A stretch of DNA of 64,000 nt from Protoeuglena noctilucae (Eukaryota; Chlorophyta; Pedinophyceae; Marsupiomonadales; Marsupiomonadaceae): NCBI GenBank assembly GCA_958009085.1, contig OY253672.1, forward strand, positions 1,054,001 through 1,118,000, given 5' to 3'. The position numbers were made by a program, and so were the translations under genes. Numbering within the stretch: position 1 is the stretch's first letter; every line of letters starts with the position of its first letter. The notes under the pieces were generated by a model that saw nothing but the letters and a program-made list of their open reading frames with translations, made no database searches and had not been told where the DNA came from. Of the stretch, positions 42,964 to 55,515 are shown in pieces.

Positions 42964-45900
42964 TCAGCGCTTGCGGTCCTCCAACTTGAGCATGAGCTTG
43001 GCGAGGTCGCTGTTGGAGGCATTGACGATCGCCGTCTCCATAGACCCCTTCCCTGCGTCCGTTGAGCAACGGCAGCTGTCAGCGGGTCCCAAGAGATGCT
43101 TTTTGGCGACAATCGCGGGGCAGTTGCTCACCCTTGATATCGATCTCCTCAAAGTACAGGAGAGACTGCACCTCCCGGGGCAGGCGGGACGCGGTCGTGC
43201 TCGTCAGCCGGACGTGGCCGGGCGACGACGCGCTCTCCATCCGGGCCGCCACGTTCTGCGGGGGAGCGACCCGAGAGCCAGGAGCTACCTCACTGCCGCT
43301 CTCCGACTGTCCACGGCCCCGCGCTGTCTGACTCGTCCCCGCGACACCGCCCCGTGCGCCCTGCCATGGTGTGGCCACTCACCAGCGTGTCCCCGCACAA
43401 CGTCAGCAGCGTGCGCCGCGTCCCGATGACGCCCCCCGCCACCGGCCCCGTGTGCATCCCCACGCGGATCTTCAGCTTCCCGCTCCCGTCCGCCTTGTCC
43501 ACCTGCGCGGCCAGCGCCACCATCGACACCGCGATGCGCAGCGCCACCAGCGGGTGCTGGGGCTCGGGCCGCTGCAGGTTGACCGCCACCACGTACGCAT
43601 CGCCCACCGTCTCGTACTGCGGGGAAAGGGCGGTGGTTTCTGCCTTCTGGTGGCCAACAACGACAGGCTCCAAGCTCACAGCCGCCACCCCAGCAGGCCG
43701 GCCTGCCCGGGCAGCCTCATCAACGGCCGCGCCTCCCCAACCGACCCCCAACTCGCCTTGTACGCCCCCAGCGAGTCCACCATCGCGTCCAGCTTGGAAA
43801 AGTACGCGTGCAGCATCCCCAGCACGTCGATGGGCGCGCTGTGGCTCGACATGTCCGTGTACGACACCACGTCACTGCGGGAGCCCACGAGCACGAGCCG
43901 GGTCTGGTGGGCGAGTCTGATTCACACGGAGGCCATGCGTGCATGCATGACGGGCCCCGCCCAGCACCGGCACCTGAACACCATGGTCACGTCCTCGTAC
44001 GTCTTGTAGTAAACCAGCCCTTTGTTTAACGGGCTCAGAGACCCGTGAACGCTGTGTCCAAGCGAGAGGCCGCCCCGCAAGCGGTCGGTCTGGGTCGTTA
44101 CGCCCGCCCAGGGGGATGCGGCGCTCAGGAAGTGGCGGGAAGTTTGCGAATCCCCGGCCTGCATGTCTGCCGCCATGCTAGCCTGGTTTGGGACGCGGGG
44201 CTCATCGTCCGTGGGCCTCGAGGGTGCATTGACTCTCGACTCACTGCCCCTCCAGTCCTTGCGCTGACGTTCTTTGGAGGAAGAGGTGCGGCAGATGTTG
44301 GCCGTTGGGACGGGCATCTCCTGTGCGCATGGCAAGGATCGGAGCGTGAGGCAGCCACCGTCGCAGGCGTCACCGTGGCGAGCGGGGCGTGTCGCGGCAG
44401 GCACCTTGACCGTCAGGTGGTGCGACGTGGGCGCGACGCTTGTGGCGTTGCTGACCCAAGCATCGCCCCCTTCGCCGGGGAGGGTGTGCATGAGGGCCTC
44501 CGCGACGTCGTCCGGCACCAAGTTGGCGATCACCACGTCCCGGAACCTTATCGCATCTGTGCACAAGCACAGCGCATGGTCCGGACTGAGTTGAGTGGAC
44601 GAGACAGACATCCCCGGGCACCCACGGCGGCACATGCACAGTCATGCCGCCCCCGGTCCTCCCAGCCCCGCGCCCTCACCCATTGCCGTCTTCCTCAGCG
44701 CCGCCACCATCACCGGCACCAGCAGCAGCCACGCCGGGTGCAGCGTGACCTCGTCCGGCGACAGCAGCACCACGGTGATGGCGTACATGGCCAGCATCAG
44801 CCCCAGCCACCCCACCGCGTACACCGCCACCCACCCCAGCGTCGCCACGTACCACGCCCCGTGCACCCACGGCCGCATCGCCCACGTCGCCCGCGCCAGC
44901 ACCGTCTCCACCGCCGCCAGCGGGGCCCACCACAGGAGCGGGCTGCCCTCCTCCACCGCCATCATCGACGCCCACCCCCCCGCGCTGAGGAACGCGTGCG
45001 CCACCAGCTTCGTCCCCACGCTCAGCGCCGCCGCCCCCACCGCTGGGCCCCACTGCACCCGCCCGCCCTCCCACAGCCCCGCGTGCGACGCAAACGCCAT
45101 CATCGACGCGAAGCAGCTCCCCACCGACAGGTACCGCGCCGTCAGCGACCCCGACACCACCACCACGTTCAGCAGCCCCAGCCCGCACGCCACCCTGCGG
45201 TCGCAAACGACGAGCCCGCTTTGCCACGCCGCCCCGCTGTCCGCGCCGCACCCGCCGCCCCTGCCCCACGTCGCCCCCACTCACATGGCCACGTCCCCCG
45301 CGCCCATCCTCTGCCCTGCCACCGCCAGCACCCGCGCCGCGGGCACCAGGAAGAACGTCGACAGGATGCGCGGCACCGCCAGCGCCTCCGCCAGCCACCA
45401 GTGCCACCTCCCCCGCACCACCCAGTTCCCCACCGACAGCACCGTCAGCCCCATGTGCATCGCCGCCACGGCCACGTCCATCCCGCCCGCCGCCCGGCAC
45501 CCCTGCAGACCACCCTGCGACGCAACGGCGGACGGTCGCGAGGCGCTCGCACATGCATGCTTAGAGACCCCGCGCCCCTTCCACTTTGCTTCCCACAGCC
45601 GCTCGCGCCCCTTCCGGCCCTCACCGACGCGCGCAGGTCCACCCAGGCTCCGTGCCCCGGGCACAGGCGGAGGGCCAGCCGGTGGTGCCACAGCGCGTTG
45701 AGGAAGAACAGGCCGATGCACAGCACCGTCAGGGCCAGGCGATGACGGAAGCGGAGCGTCGTCGCCTCCCGGAGAAACGTCAGCTTGATCCGCGTGATGA
45801 ACTTCGCCAGCGTGCTCTTCTGCTCCCCGCTCCTCTCCGTGGCTTGCGAGGGGAGCCCTTCCACAGCAATAAGCGCACCGAGCCAGTCACTTTGAGCCTC

Positions 45901-46008
45901 CCACCACGAGCCCCCCGCGTTGATGGAGCGATTCAGGTCGGTGAGCGTCGCGTCTACTTTGGGAAGACCTTCATTTTCCGGCTGCGAGGTCACGCTGGGT
46001 CCCTGCAT
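42964..46008 (-). CDS. Membrane-anchored class III nucleotidyl cyclase
   Basis: The C-terminal catalytic domain makes a cyclic nucleotide (cAMP or cGMP). It is pieced across several exons: TYEDVTMVFSDVVSYTDMSS with the first metal Asp, IDVLGMLHAYFSKLDAM, YETVGDAYVVAVNLQ with the second metal Asp, IRVGMHTGPVAGGVIG, LCGDTLNVAARMES and IDIKGKGSMET. The Glu in YETVGD is the guanine-type residue, whereas the site that is Cys in guanylyl and Asp in adenylyl cyclases is Thr here, so the substrate is open. The N-terminal half (about 44680-45780) has many hydrophobic helices (TVLCIGLFFLNALWHHRLAL, VVLLSP, HPAWLLLVPVMVAAL), so it is a multi-pass membrane protein. The start at 46008 is provisional: coding-like sequence continues to about 46180, so a further 5' exon is likely. 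Exon borders in the middle are approximate. Confidence 0.85.
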
Positions 46009-46164
46009 GCGAAAGCCGCCCCCCCCACCCGCACGTGGGCTGCGGAGCCCCGACGGCCCACCGTCCGCCGGCCACAGCCGCGGCGAGAGGGATGAAAGAG
46101 GATCCTGGTCGTTGATTGCCTTCGCCGCTTGGAGGATTCTCGACAGGCCGGCGCTGGGCCTCAC

Positions 46165-46772
46165 GGTGCTCCTGCGGGCCAGTCAATGGTGTGCATTTCA
46201 GCGACCATTCCTCCATGCAAGGCTTGGCAACGAACAAACACTCCTAAAGTTTCGCAATCCCGGCGGCGCGACTCGCGAACGTGTCGGGGCGCACGCAGGC
46301 GTCCTGCCGCAAGTCGCGCATGCAACGCACCCCAGCGGCTGCAACGTTGGCCTTGAGAAGGTCACATCCTCAATTCTGGAGCCGGATTTGACCAGCTCCG
46401 TTCCCGTGGATCGCTTCGTCGGCTCCCTGTGCTCGTTGCCGCGGCTCTGCCCGGTCTGGGCTGCAGGTTCGTCGGCCATGTCGCCAAACGCGTGTGGCCG
46501 TGTGGCCTGGGTTTAAACGCAAAAGGGGATTGTGCTGCGCTGCACCGCTCCAGCGAGTGGGCAACGGCGGGCCGTTGAGCCGGCCGAAAAAGCTCACTGA
46601 GAGCGCCGCGACATGCGGCCACCCTGCTGCATTACAGGTGGGAAAAGCCCGGCTGTCGTCGCCGCCGCGATCGTGCGCTTCTTCCGTTCGCCGCTGGGCT
46701 GACGCCGGTTTTGCCAGTCCTTCCAGCGGCTTCACGTTCGGGCGTGGCGATGGGTTCAACACGACCATCGCG
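46165..46772. other. Intergenic region, cyclase 5' flank and kinase 3' flank
   Basis: About 600 bases lie between the kinase stop at 46773 and the provisional cyclase 5' end, both on the minus strand. A first cyclase exon may be hidden here. No other gene or repeat was recognised. Confidence 0.4.
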
Positions 46773-48207
46773 CTACAGTTGAAGCCGCTGGGAGAGCTCC
46801 TCCTGCAGCGAGGTCTCTGCGCGCGCAGCCGTCTGCCTCGGCGCGGCACCAGCCCTCCGGGGCGTCGCAATGGGCACGGCCACGTCCACCATCTGCACTC
46901 CGAGGTGCATCGCCAGCCACGGATGTCGCAGGAGCTCCTGCGCCGAGGCTCTGGACGCCCCGTCCTTCTGAAGGCACCGGCCCAGGAAGTCCTCGAACTC
47001 GGCCGAGTACCGCCCCGGCGGCAGAGTCGGCACCTCCCGCTCGACGATGCGGTCCAGCACGTCCCAGAAACCCATCGCCCCGCCGTTGGCCGAGGGCCCG
47101 TCCCGGGGTGCATAGGGGAAGCGCCCCACCGCGCCCTCCATCAGCGACAGGCCCAGGCTCCAAATGTCGGTGTCGGACTTGTACGGCTCGCCGCGGATGC
47201 GTTCGGGACTCATGTACGAAACGGTCCCCACCCAGGACGTGCACATCTTGCTCGCTGCGGGCCGGGGAACGCACCGGGCGTCGCGGCTGGATGACACACG
47301 GTGCCCCCCGGGCCCGTCGCAGCAGAGTGCCGCTCTCACCGTCGTTGCTGATTTGCCCCGCGACGCCGAAGTCGGCGATCTTGACGTCCCCGCGGGTGGA
47401 GAGCAGGAGGTTGGAGGGCTTGATGTCGCGGTGGACGACGCGGGCCTCCTCGTGGAGGTAACTCAGGCCCTCTAGGACCTGCCTGGCCACCTTGCACAGG
47501 TAGGGCTCGGGGAGTCCGTCGGGATGGGCGCGGAAGAGCCCCTCCAGGGACCCGCAGTCCATGAACTCGAGGGCGAGGGTGATGGCGCCGTCGCGCAGGA
47601 AGGACTGGTAGCACGTGACGACGTTGGGGTGGGAGGCGAGGTGCATCGCCCGTAGCTCCGCCATGACGCTCTTGCGCACCAGCTCGTCGTGGACGGGGAA
47701 GGGGATGACCTTGACGACGAGGGGGTCCCCCGTGGGCCGGTGCACGCAGTACCGCACCACCCCGCTGCACCCGTGGCCCAGCGTCCCGTGGCACTCCAGG
47801 TCATCCATGCAGACCTCGAACAGCCCCCCCGCGCCCGCCGTACCCCGCGACGAGGCCGCGTCCTCCCGTGATGGCGACGGCAAGGTCGTGGCGTTCGTGG
47901 TTGAGGGCCGCGTCGAGCACCCCGAGTCGTTCGCGCCCTCCGCCACGGGCGAAATGGGCTCTTTCGACGCGATCTGGGTCCCCAGCCTGCGCGCATCGGC
48001 GTGAGAGCCGCTCGACCGCCGGCCATCGGGACTCGCCGTCACCCACGCGAGGCCCCTGCCCCGCCCCGCACACCCCGCGTGCGACAGGCGCGCGACCCAC
48101 CTTCCAATGGACACTCCCTCCTGACAAAACGTTCCCGACTCGGTCAGGTTGAACTGCGCGCGCCCCAGCCCCGCGCAGAGGTTGAGTGGGGACGGCCTCC
48201 CCCGCAT
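46773..48207 (-). CDS. MKK: MAP kinase kinase (MKK/STE7 family)
   Basis: This dual-specificity kinase activates MAP kinases by phosphorylating their TxY loop. Three exons (48101-48207, 47340-47986, 46773-47254) sum to 1,236 nt and 411 residues. The N-terminus (AQFNLTESGTFCQEGVSIG) resembles the plant MKK leader. Kinase landmarks by residue: glycine loop LGHGCSGVV (about 105-113), Lys128 in VVKVIP, Glu146, HRDIKPSNLLL (HRD at 221-223), DFGVAGQI (DFG at 241-243), activation loop SNDASKMCTSWVGTVSYMSP, the APE-equivalent SPERI, DIWSLGLSLMEG, then RCLQKDGASRASAQELLRHP. The conserved core is complete, so it is probably active. The C-terminal tail is Ala/Gln-rich with no NTF2 domain. Confidence 0.93.
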
Positions 48208-48900
48208 CTCCGCCCCTCCGCCCCCACCCGCGCCCTGTGAGAGACAAGGACGGGCCCAACAGACTCGGTCGTCGGCGCGGGCCGCGGCGACGGACCAGCG
48301 GCCTCAGACAAGGCTTGCGCCCAATGCCCTTGAGTGGGCTGGGACCGCGCTGCCAGCTCCGCGGAGCCCCGCCCACCTATGCGCGTTGCTTTTTGTCGGC
48401 CACGGCGGAGAGAGGGTCGGCGTGACGCTCCTCGCGCCCGAGCGTCCGCGTCAGCTCCCTCAGATGCGTGGCGCGAACGGAGGGTGACCCGTCCAGCGGG
48501 GCGGGGGTGCCGATGCCTTGCGCCGTTGCGCGTCGCCCACGCTTATCACAATAAGCCACGAAGGACGAGTTGGGCCGCAAGCCGCTTCCTGCGTTCGGTC
48601 AAGCGGGCGGTTTGGGCTTGCGGGGCGCGGACGTGCCAGTCGCACCACCCGCCGACGTCACCAGCTGGTGCTCCTGAAAATACAACGCAAGAGCAGGTGC
48701 AAGGCCGCCGCGACCCACCCGACGGCCGATTTCGGAAATTATGCCCTTATCGTCTCCCTGCCGACCTGTAAATTCGATGTCACGTCGGTGTGTTTTGCTA
48801 CCGAGTCAAGCAGATGGGGTTCAAGCACGGCGGGCTCAAAACCCTACCCGGGTTGCCGCTTGCGGAAACCCAACGCAACGTGCCGCCGGCGGTGTGACTC
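48208..48900. other. Intergenic region between kinase and valyl-tRNA synthetase
   Basis: This 693-base stretch is the 5' flank of the MKK gene and the 3' flank of the ValRS gene, both on the minus strand. I find no conserved ORF, repeat or RNA gene in it. Confidence 0.45.
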
Positions 48901-51900
48901 TCAGACTTGCAGGGCCAGCGCCCGCATGGACTGAATGGCGACCTCGATCTGCTCCAGCTCTCCCCGCTGCGTCCGCAGCTGCTCGGCGTCTTTCTCCTGA
49001 ATGTCCTGCGGCCGCGCTCGGGCGAAACAGCACGTCGCCAGCCCTCCCGACGCTGCTTATCGAGGACAGCAGCCACGGCCCCCCCCACGCACCTCGGGCG
49101 TGTTGTTCTTGTACCCCGGGTCCCCCATGCGGCGCTCCATCTGTTCCGCGCGCTTGCTGGCCGCCTCCCTCTTCTTCTCCAGCTTGGCCAGCTCCTGTTC
49201 CAGGTCCACCATGCCCCGCAGGTGCAGGTGCGCCGTGACGGCGTCGTCCACCACCGCCACGCCGCACCCAGTCGGGACGTCGGCCGAGGCCGGGATCACC
49301 TCCACCTCCCCGGAGAGGCTCAGCGTGGCCACCTCCCGGGTCGCCGCGCGCAGCGTGGCCGCTCGGGCCTCGTCCGCGCACCGCAGCGTCAGCTTGGGCT
49401 GCGCCTTCGGGGCCAGGTTGTAGTCGGCCCTCAGCGACCGCACCTTGGCAGCCACGGCGAGCACCACGGCCACCTCCGCCTCCGCCTGCGCGTCCTCCCA
49501 CCCGGGCCGCGCCTGGGGATACTCGGCCACCATGATCGACGGCGCCTTCTGCGTCCAGCACGAGACACCAACCCCATTCGCATCGAACGCCCCCGACGTA
49601 CCCCCACTGCCGGCGACCCCTGCGCAGTGGCTACAACCCCTGTGCCCAGCCCAGCGTCACCTCGGAGGGGGGTTTGGGGAGGCGCTGCCAGAGCTCCTCG
49701 GTGACGAAGGGCATGAAGGGGTGGAGGAGGCGGAGGCCGGTATCCAAGCACGTCCACAGCGCTTGGCGGAAGTGAGCCATCTCTGTTGCGTCGCCCCCGG
49801 CCATGGCGGGCTTGGTCAGCTCGATGAAGACGTCGCAGAGCTTGTACTGCCAGAAGGAGTAGAGGGCGTCGGTGGCAGCGGAGAAGGCATAGGTCTCCTG
49901 CAAGGGATGCGACACGCAGGGTCGGTCAGTCTAAGCCCGATGGGCACATGCGGGCTACAGGGTGCGGGAGGGACGGCGGTGGTAACGATTACAGTGAACT
50001 TTGGCCGTTTGCGACCTCCTATGCCATGCCACTCGCCATGGCGTTGACGGTGACGGCGACCGTCTGATTGAGGTTGTGCAAGACCCAGCGGCACGCCAGG
50101 GGCATGGAGCGGGGGTCGAAGTGCTCCGCCGGCACGAAGCCCGGCCCGATGTTGAGCATGACGAACTTGAGGGCGTTCCACAGCTTGTTGCACCTGTGTC
50201 GGGGCGGGCGCAAGATGGCCCCGTCCGCATGCACTGACAAGATGCACATCCTACCCGTCACTGAGCACGTCAGCTGCTCAGAAAGTTCCGCGTGTGATGC
50301 GGCCCTGTTGCACCCCGTAGCTGGGGTCTGTGTGTGCTACGGCCGATGCGCCCCTCGTCCATGGCCAAGCCATGGCCCACCGTTGGTCTCGTCACGCAGC
50401 TCTCACCAGTTGCGGTACGCCTGGACGCGCTTGATGTCCAGGTTGATGTCCCTGGCCTGCGACGTGTAGGCCACGAGGGCGAAGCGGAGGGCGTCAGTGC
50501 CGCACTCCCCGATGCCGTCCGGGAAGTCCTCCTTTTGCCCCTGCATGGCCGTCTTGACCTCCTTGGCGTCCAGATTGCCCGTTAAGAGCGTCTTGTGGAG
50601 GTCCTCCAGGGAGATGCCCTCGATCACGTGGATGGGGTCGATCACATTGCCGAGCGTCTTGGACATCTTGCGGCCGTGCGCGTCCCGCACCATCGAGTGG
50701 AGGTACACCTGCCGGAAGGGCACCTCCCCCGTCAGCTTCATGCCCATCATGACCATGCGCGCGACCCAGAAGAACAGGATGTCGTGCCCGGTCTCCAGGA
50801 GCGTGGTCGGGTAGAACTTGGCCAGGTCCCGCGTCTGCTCCGGCCACTGGAACACCGAGAAGGGGAACAGGCCCGAAGAGAACCACGTATCAAGCACGTC
50901 CTCGTCCTGCGAGTCCATCGCAGGGGGGCGCGAGTGGGGCGTCGGTGGTTGCCGTGGCGGTCGCTCTCACCGGCGCCCTTCCAACGCGCTTGCGTGCTCC
51001 CCGCACCCGGCCCACGCGCTCGCGCGCAGTGTCACCTGCACGACGCGCACCGCCTTGCCCGGGTTGTCCGCCTGGGCCCTTGCCAGCGCCTCCTCCTCGC
51101 TGCGCGCCACGACCCAATTCCTCATGTCCTCCGAGGGCATGCCCGCGCCGCCCCGGTCCTCGCCCTCGACCTGGACGTAGTAGGCCGGGATGCGGTGGCC
51201 CCACCAGAGCTGCCGCGAGATGCACCAGTCCCGGATGTTGTCCAGCCACCGGAACCACGTGGCCTCGTACTCGCGGGGAACGATCTCCAGGCGGCCGTCG
51301 CGCACCGCCTGCGCGGCGCCCGCCGCCATGTCCTTGCAGTCCACCCACCACTGCGGGACACAGACGCACAGCGCAGGGCGGTGAGTGCGCGGGCACCACC
51401 ACCGCCTTCGACGGGCCGCCTGGGTCATCCAGCCCCATATACTGCCCCGTGCCCACGCCACCCCAGCCTCCCGGAACCCGCAAACTCGCCTGGGGCTTCA
51501 GGATGGGCTCGATGACGTCCTTGGACCGGCTGCACAGGGGGATGGCCATGGCGTTGTCCTCCGTGCCCCGGAAGAGGCCCTTGTCCCTCATGAAGTCCAC
51601 GACCTTCTTCCTGCACTCGAAGCGCTTGAGGCCCGCGAAGGGGCCACAGTTGGCGTTCATGCGGCCCTCGTCGTCCAGGATGTTGATGAACTCGAGCCCG
51701 TGGCGCTTCCCGGTGGCGAAGTCGTTCGGGTCGTGGGCGGGCGTGATCTTGACCGCGCCCGTCCCGAACGCCATGTCCACCAGCTCGGCGTCGCAGATCA
51801 CGGGCATCTTGCGGCCCAGGACCGGGTGGACCAAAAACTTGCCGTGCAGAGCCTGCGCAACGCAAGAGGAGAGGGTATGGATAACGCAGCCCCTAGCACC

Positions 51901-54900
51901 CGCCCCAGAGATGCTTCTCACAGACACCCTCTGCACCAATCCGCAACAGCGCAGGTGCCTTCCATCATTGTTCCCGCCGGGCCACCGCGCCGCTGCGACC
52001 TGTGCCTCCACACAGGTCGCACCCCGCCACATGTTTACACTCATCGTGGCAGCCCAGCGCCCTTGCCTTGTAGCGGGGGTCCTCCGGGTGCACCGCGACC
52101 GCCGTGTCGCCCAGCATCGTCTCCGGGCGCGTCGTGGCGATGACCACCTCCCCGGACCCGTCCTCCAGTTGATAGGCAAACTTGGTCAGCACGCCGAACT
52201 CGACCGGGGCGTCGTAGCCGGGGATGGACATGAGCGTGCGCCCGGGGACGTCCACGTAGTCCACCTCGATGTCGCTCACGGCCGTCCGCAGCTGGCAGCA
52301 CCAGTTCACCAGCCGGTTGTCCCTGCAGAGCATGGATGGGCACAACAGCGCTCGACACCCCACGACGGCATTTGGAATGCCTCCAAGGGCTTGCCACCCT
52401 TCCTCCCCGCAATCTAGCAAATGCACCGAGGCCCTGATGACGCGACAAGCGACCCGCTCGCCTGTAGATGAGGCCCTCGCTGTGCAGTCGGATGAAGGCC
52501 TCTTGCACGGCGCGCGACAGGTTGGCGTCCATCGTGAAAGCCTCACGGGTCCAGTCGACCGAGGATCCCAGGCGCCGCAGCTGCGTCAGGATCTTGCCGC
52601 CGTACTCCTCCTTCCACTCCCACACCTTGGCCACGAACGCCTCGCGTCCTAAGTCGTGGCGCGTCTTGCCCGTCTCCTTCTTGAGCATCTTCTCCACCAC
52701 GGTCTGCGAATAGCATCAGCATTGAGAGTTGCTGCGCCGTGCTGCAACAATGGCGTCAGGCACACACCCTGACATGCGCTGCGGTGGCGAGCCCTCAGCA
52801 TGGAACGTAAGCGTTAGCACCCACACGCTCGCTGTGCCCACCCTCGCCCGCCGCTTCTCGCCCGGCCTCGCACCTGCGTGGCGATGCCGGCGTGGTCCGT
52901 GCCCGGGACCCACAGGGTGTTGAACCCCGACATGCGCTTCCACCTCACGACCGTGTCCTCAATCGCGTTGGTCAGCGCGTGCCCGATGTGCAGCGCGCCC
53001 GTCACGTTGGGAGGCGGAATCACAATCACGAACGGCGGCTTGTCTGCGGAGACAACGGGAGAACGCTCGCCGGGCTGAGCGGGCACCCCAGGATAAACAC
53101 CCCGAACACCCCATGCTGCCCTGCACCGCCACACCAGCCACGAGTGGTGACACCCCGTCACCCCCGCCCCTCACCCGAGTCGAGGTCCGGCTTGAAGAAC
53201 CCGCACTCGCTCCACCAGTCGTACCACCCCGCCTCCACGAACTTCGGGTGGTAGCCCTTGGGCGCCTCCATGGTCACGTCCTTCTTGGCACCCTTGGGGG
53301 TGCCCCTCGCACGCTCGATCAGCGCTGCGGGTCATCAGCAAGTCGGACCATGCCACGCGCGTCCACAGCCCCAACGCACCGCGGCAGGCTCTCCGCGCGC
53401 CACAACAGGCGTCGCCACACCAGCCGCGCGCCCCTGCACCCCACGCCGCCCTCACCCGCCTCGGCCGCCTCCTCCTCCGCCCTCTTCCGAGCCTTCTCCT
53501 CCTTCTCCTTTTTCTTCTTGTCGTCTTTCTTGGTGTCGGTCTCCGCCTCAGCCGCCTTGGCTGCCGCCTTGGCCAGCGCCCGGGCCCTCTTGGCCTCCTT
53601 CTCGGCCTTCTTCGCCGCGGCCTTGGCGGCCTTCTGCGAGACACGAGTGGCGGTGCCAACGCATCGCACCTGAGCAAGCCAGAACAACGCGCGCCTCCTT
53701 ACCCCACGCAACCGTGTCGCCAGCGCTCGACACCCTCCTCGCAGACCCAACCTGACAAGCACCGTGCAACTCTAGACTCACTCACCTCCGGATCCTTCTC
53801 CTTGGCGCTCGCCCCGTCGGGCTTCCCCGCATCGTCGCCGTCCGCATCGCCCGCCTCCCCCGCAGCCGCACCGTCGCCCTTCTTGGCCTTCTTCTTCGCC
53901 TTCTTGTCCGCCACGGCCACCCCCTGGACCTCCCACCTGCTGCCCTTCGAGAACGCCGCCTCCTCTGCGAACCAAACGGTGCCGAGCCATGACCTCGCCT
54001 GCCGCAGGGCGCTGAGCCGGCATCGGCATCCCAGAGTTGGGTGACGAGAACGAGACGGCAGGGGCATCGGGGCTGAAGGCGTGGCACTTGTCGCCAAAGA
54101 GGCGCAACCAGGCTCTGCGCTCCAGGCGCTAGCTCACCGGTCCGCCCCGCCAAGGCAGGGACCCGGCCCATGGTCGCCAGCCACTGGACAATGCGGGGGT
54201 ATGAAGCGGCGCGGACATCGGCGCCGATCACGGACGTGAAGAGGGGCAGGACGGCACAGGCCACGGCTGCCTCGCCCACGCACACCCCACCCGCTCCGGC
54301 ACCCCCGCACCCGCCCTCCGCCTCCAGCTGGCCGAGCAGCCCCTCCAGGCGCTCCTGGTCTGCCTTCCGCTCCTCGTCCGTGGCCTTGGCTGCGGGCGGC
54401 GGGCGAAGGCGACGTGTGCTGGGCACGCCCGCTGCGCGACCGTTGCGCTGGCCCCAGCCAGGCACGTCGGGCCGCTCACCGCTCGTCGGAGCGATCCAGG
54501 AGGCCGACGCTGCGCCGAGTTTCTCAGCCATGTCCAGCCACTTGTCGTTCGCGTCGCGGGCCCCATAGAAATCTGCTGGTGAGGCCGGGTGGCATCTTCA
54601 TCAGGCAACGCCGAGCGCGGTGAGGCGTGTGCGCCGGGGGAACGACGTCGCCCGCATGCGCAACGCAAGCCCACCTTCGCCCGCCTTCCCCGCTGCCGCG
54701 CAGAGCTGCCGGCAGATGGCGGCGGTGCCCTCCGTGCGCCCGCTATCGGTCGTCAACACCGCATCCTGCGCACATCGAGCAGCGATTGCATGTCGCAAGG
54801 AGCGCGTTCTTGACGTTGCCAGCGCTCTTGCCCCTACCCGTCGATCTATCTCTGCAGCTGCGCGCAGGACGTTGCGGGGTGAGCCCGCCAGCGTGGGCCA

Positions 54901-55208
54901 GCGGCCCAGGGATCGCGACGGCATCCGCGAGGGCTGCTGCGCGTGCCCGTCAATGCCACCCTCATGTGCCGAATGCGCGACCTCCTCGCGAGGAGCGGAT
55001 CCCGCGCGTCGGGGTGGTGTTCCGCGCACTGGAGTGAGGGGGCCCCCGGTGCATCTGGCGCAGCGAAGGCGAGGGCCGCCGAGCCCGGGGCATTCACCTT
55101 CAAGTCCGCATCCGGAGGGGATATGGAGAGATTGATTCCCAGAGCCTGGATAACGACGGCCGCCAGGGTTTGCGAGAAGTGCCCCGGAGGGGCACAAAAC
55201 GAGCTCAT
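48901..55208 (-). CDS. VARS: Valyl-tRNA synthetase with N-terminal GST-like domain
   Basis: A class I synthetase charging tRNA-Val. Seventeen exons were traced, about 1,280 codons: 55098-55208, 54675-54765, 54480-54572, 54138-54389, 53786-53964, 53456-53633, 53175-53324, 52874-53043, 52462-52703, 52067-52322, 51490-51852, 51036-51350, 50407-50905, 50037-50193, 49661-49897, 49093-49548, 48901-49005. Catalytic core: [15 protein letters not shown] with the HIGH motif, [29 protein letters not shown] (editing domain), [12 protein letters not shown], and [14 protein letters not shown] (KMSKS site). The C-terminus is the ValRS coiled coil. Upstream lie a GST-fold domain ([21 protein letters not shown]), a Trp/Val segment and a Lys/Ala/Glu-rich linker, as in animal cytosolic ValRS. 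Four introns have GC donors. It is divergent from LTV1 with 307 bp between starts. Confidence 0.95.
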
Positions 55209-55515
55209 TGCTGCTTTTTCGAGCGACTACCACAGCTCGGCCGCTGCGCTGACCGTCAGGGGCCACGGCCAAGCGGATTCGGGGCGGCAGGGGCGGCGGC
55301 CCCCTGTCTGACTGGTCGGACGGAAAGCGCGCGAGCATCTCTCGGCTTCCCAGCACTCCCAGCGACACTTTGGATTAAAAAGTTCCTGCGCGGCCACCTG
55401 CTTGCTTCCATCTTGACCCCAGCAGACGACAGGCGTGCCCTGAAGTCTTGGCACGCCGCGAGCCCCGCCGACGGCCGCACAGGGACGCCGCAAACTGTGA
55501 GGGGTTGCGGTCAAG
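55209..55515. promoter_or_regulatory. Shared region between divergent ValRS and LTV1
   Basis: The two ATGs face away across 307 bp, so both promoters must fit here. The paired genes both serve translation (tRNA charging and 40S maturation). No element was identified by eye. Confidence 0.5.

Noticed and set aside
44045-45745. Plus-strand open frame of over 500 codons rich in His, Arg and Pro
   Set aside because: It is the antisense shadow of the cyclase membrane exons, whose minus-strand translation shows clear hydrophobic helices.
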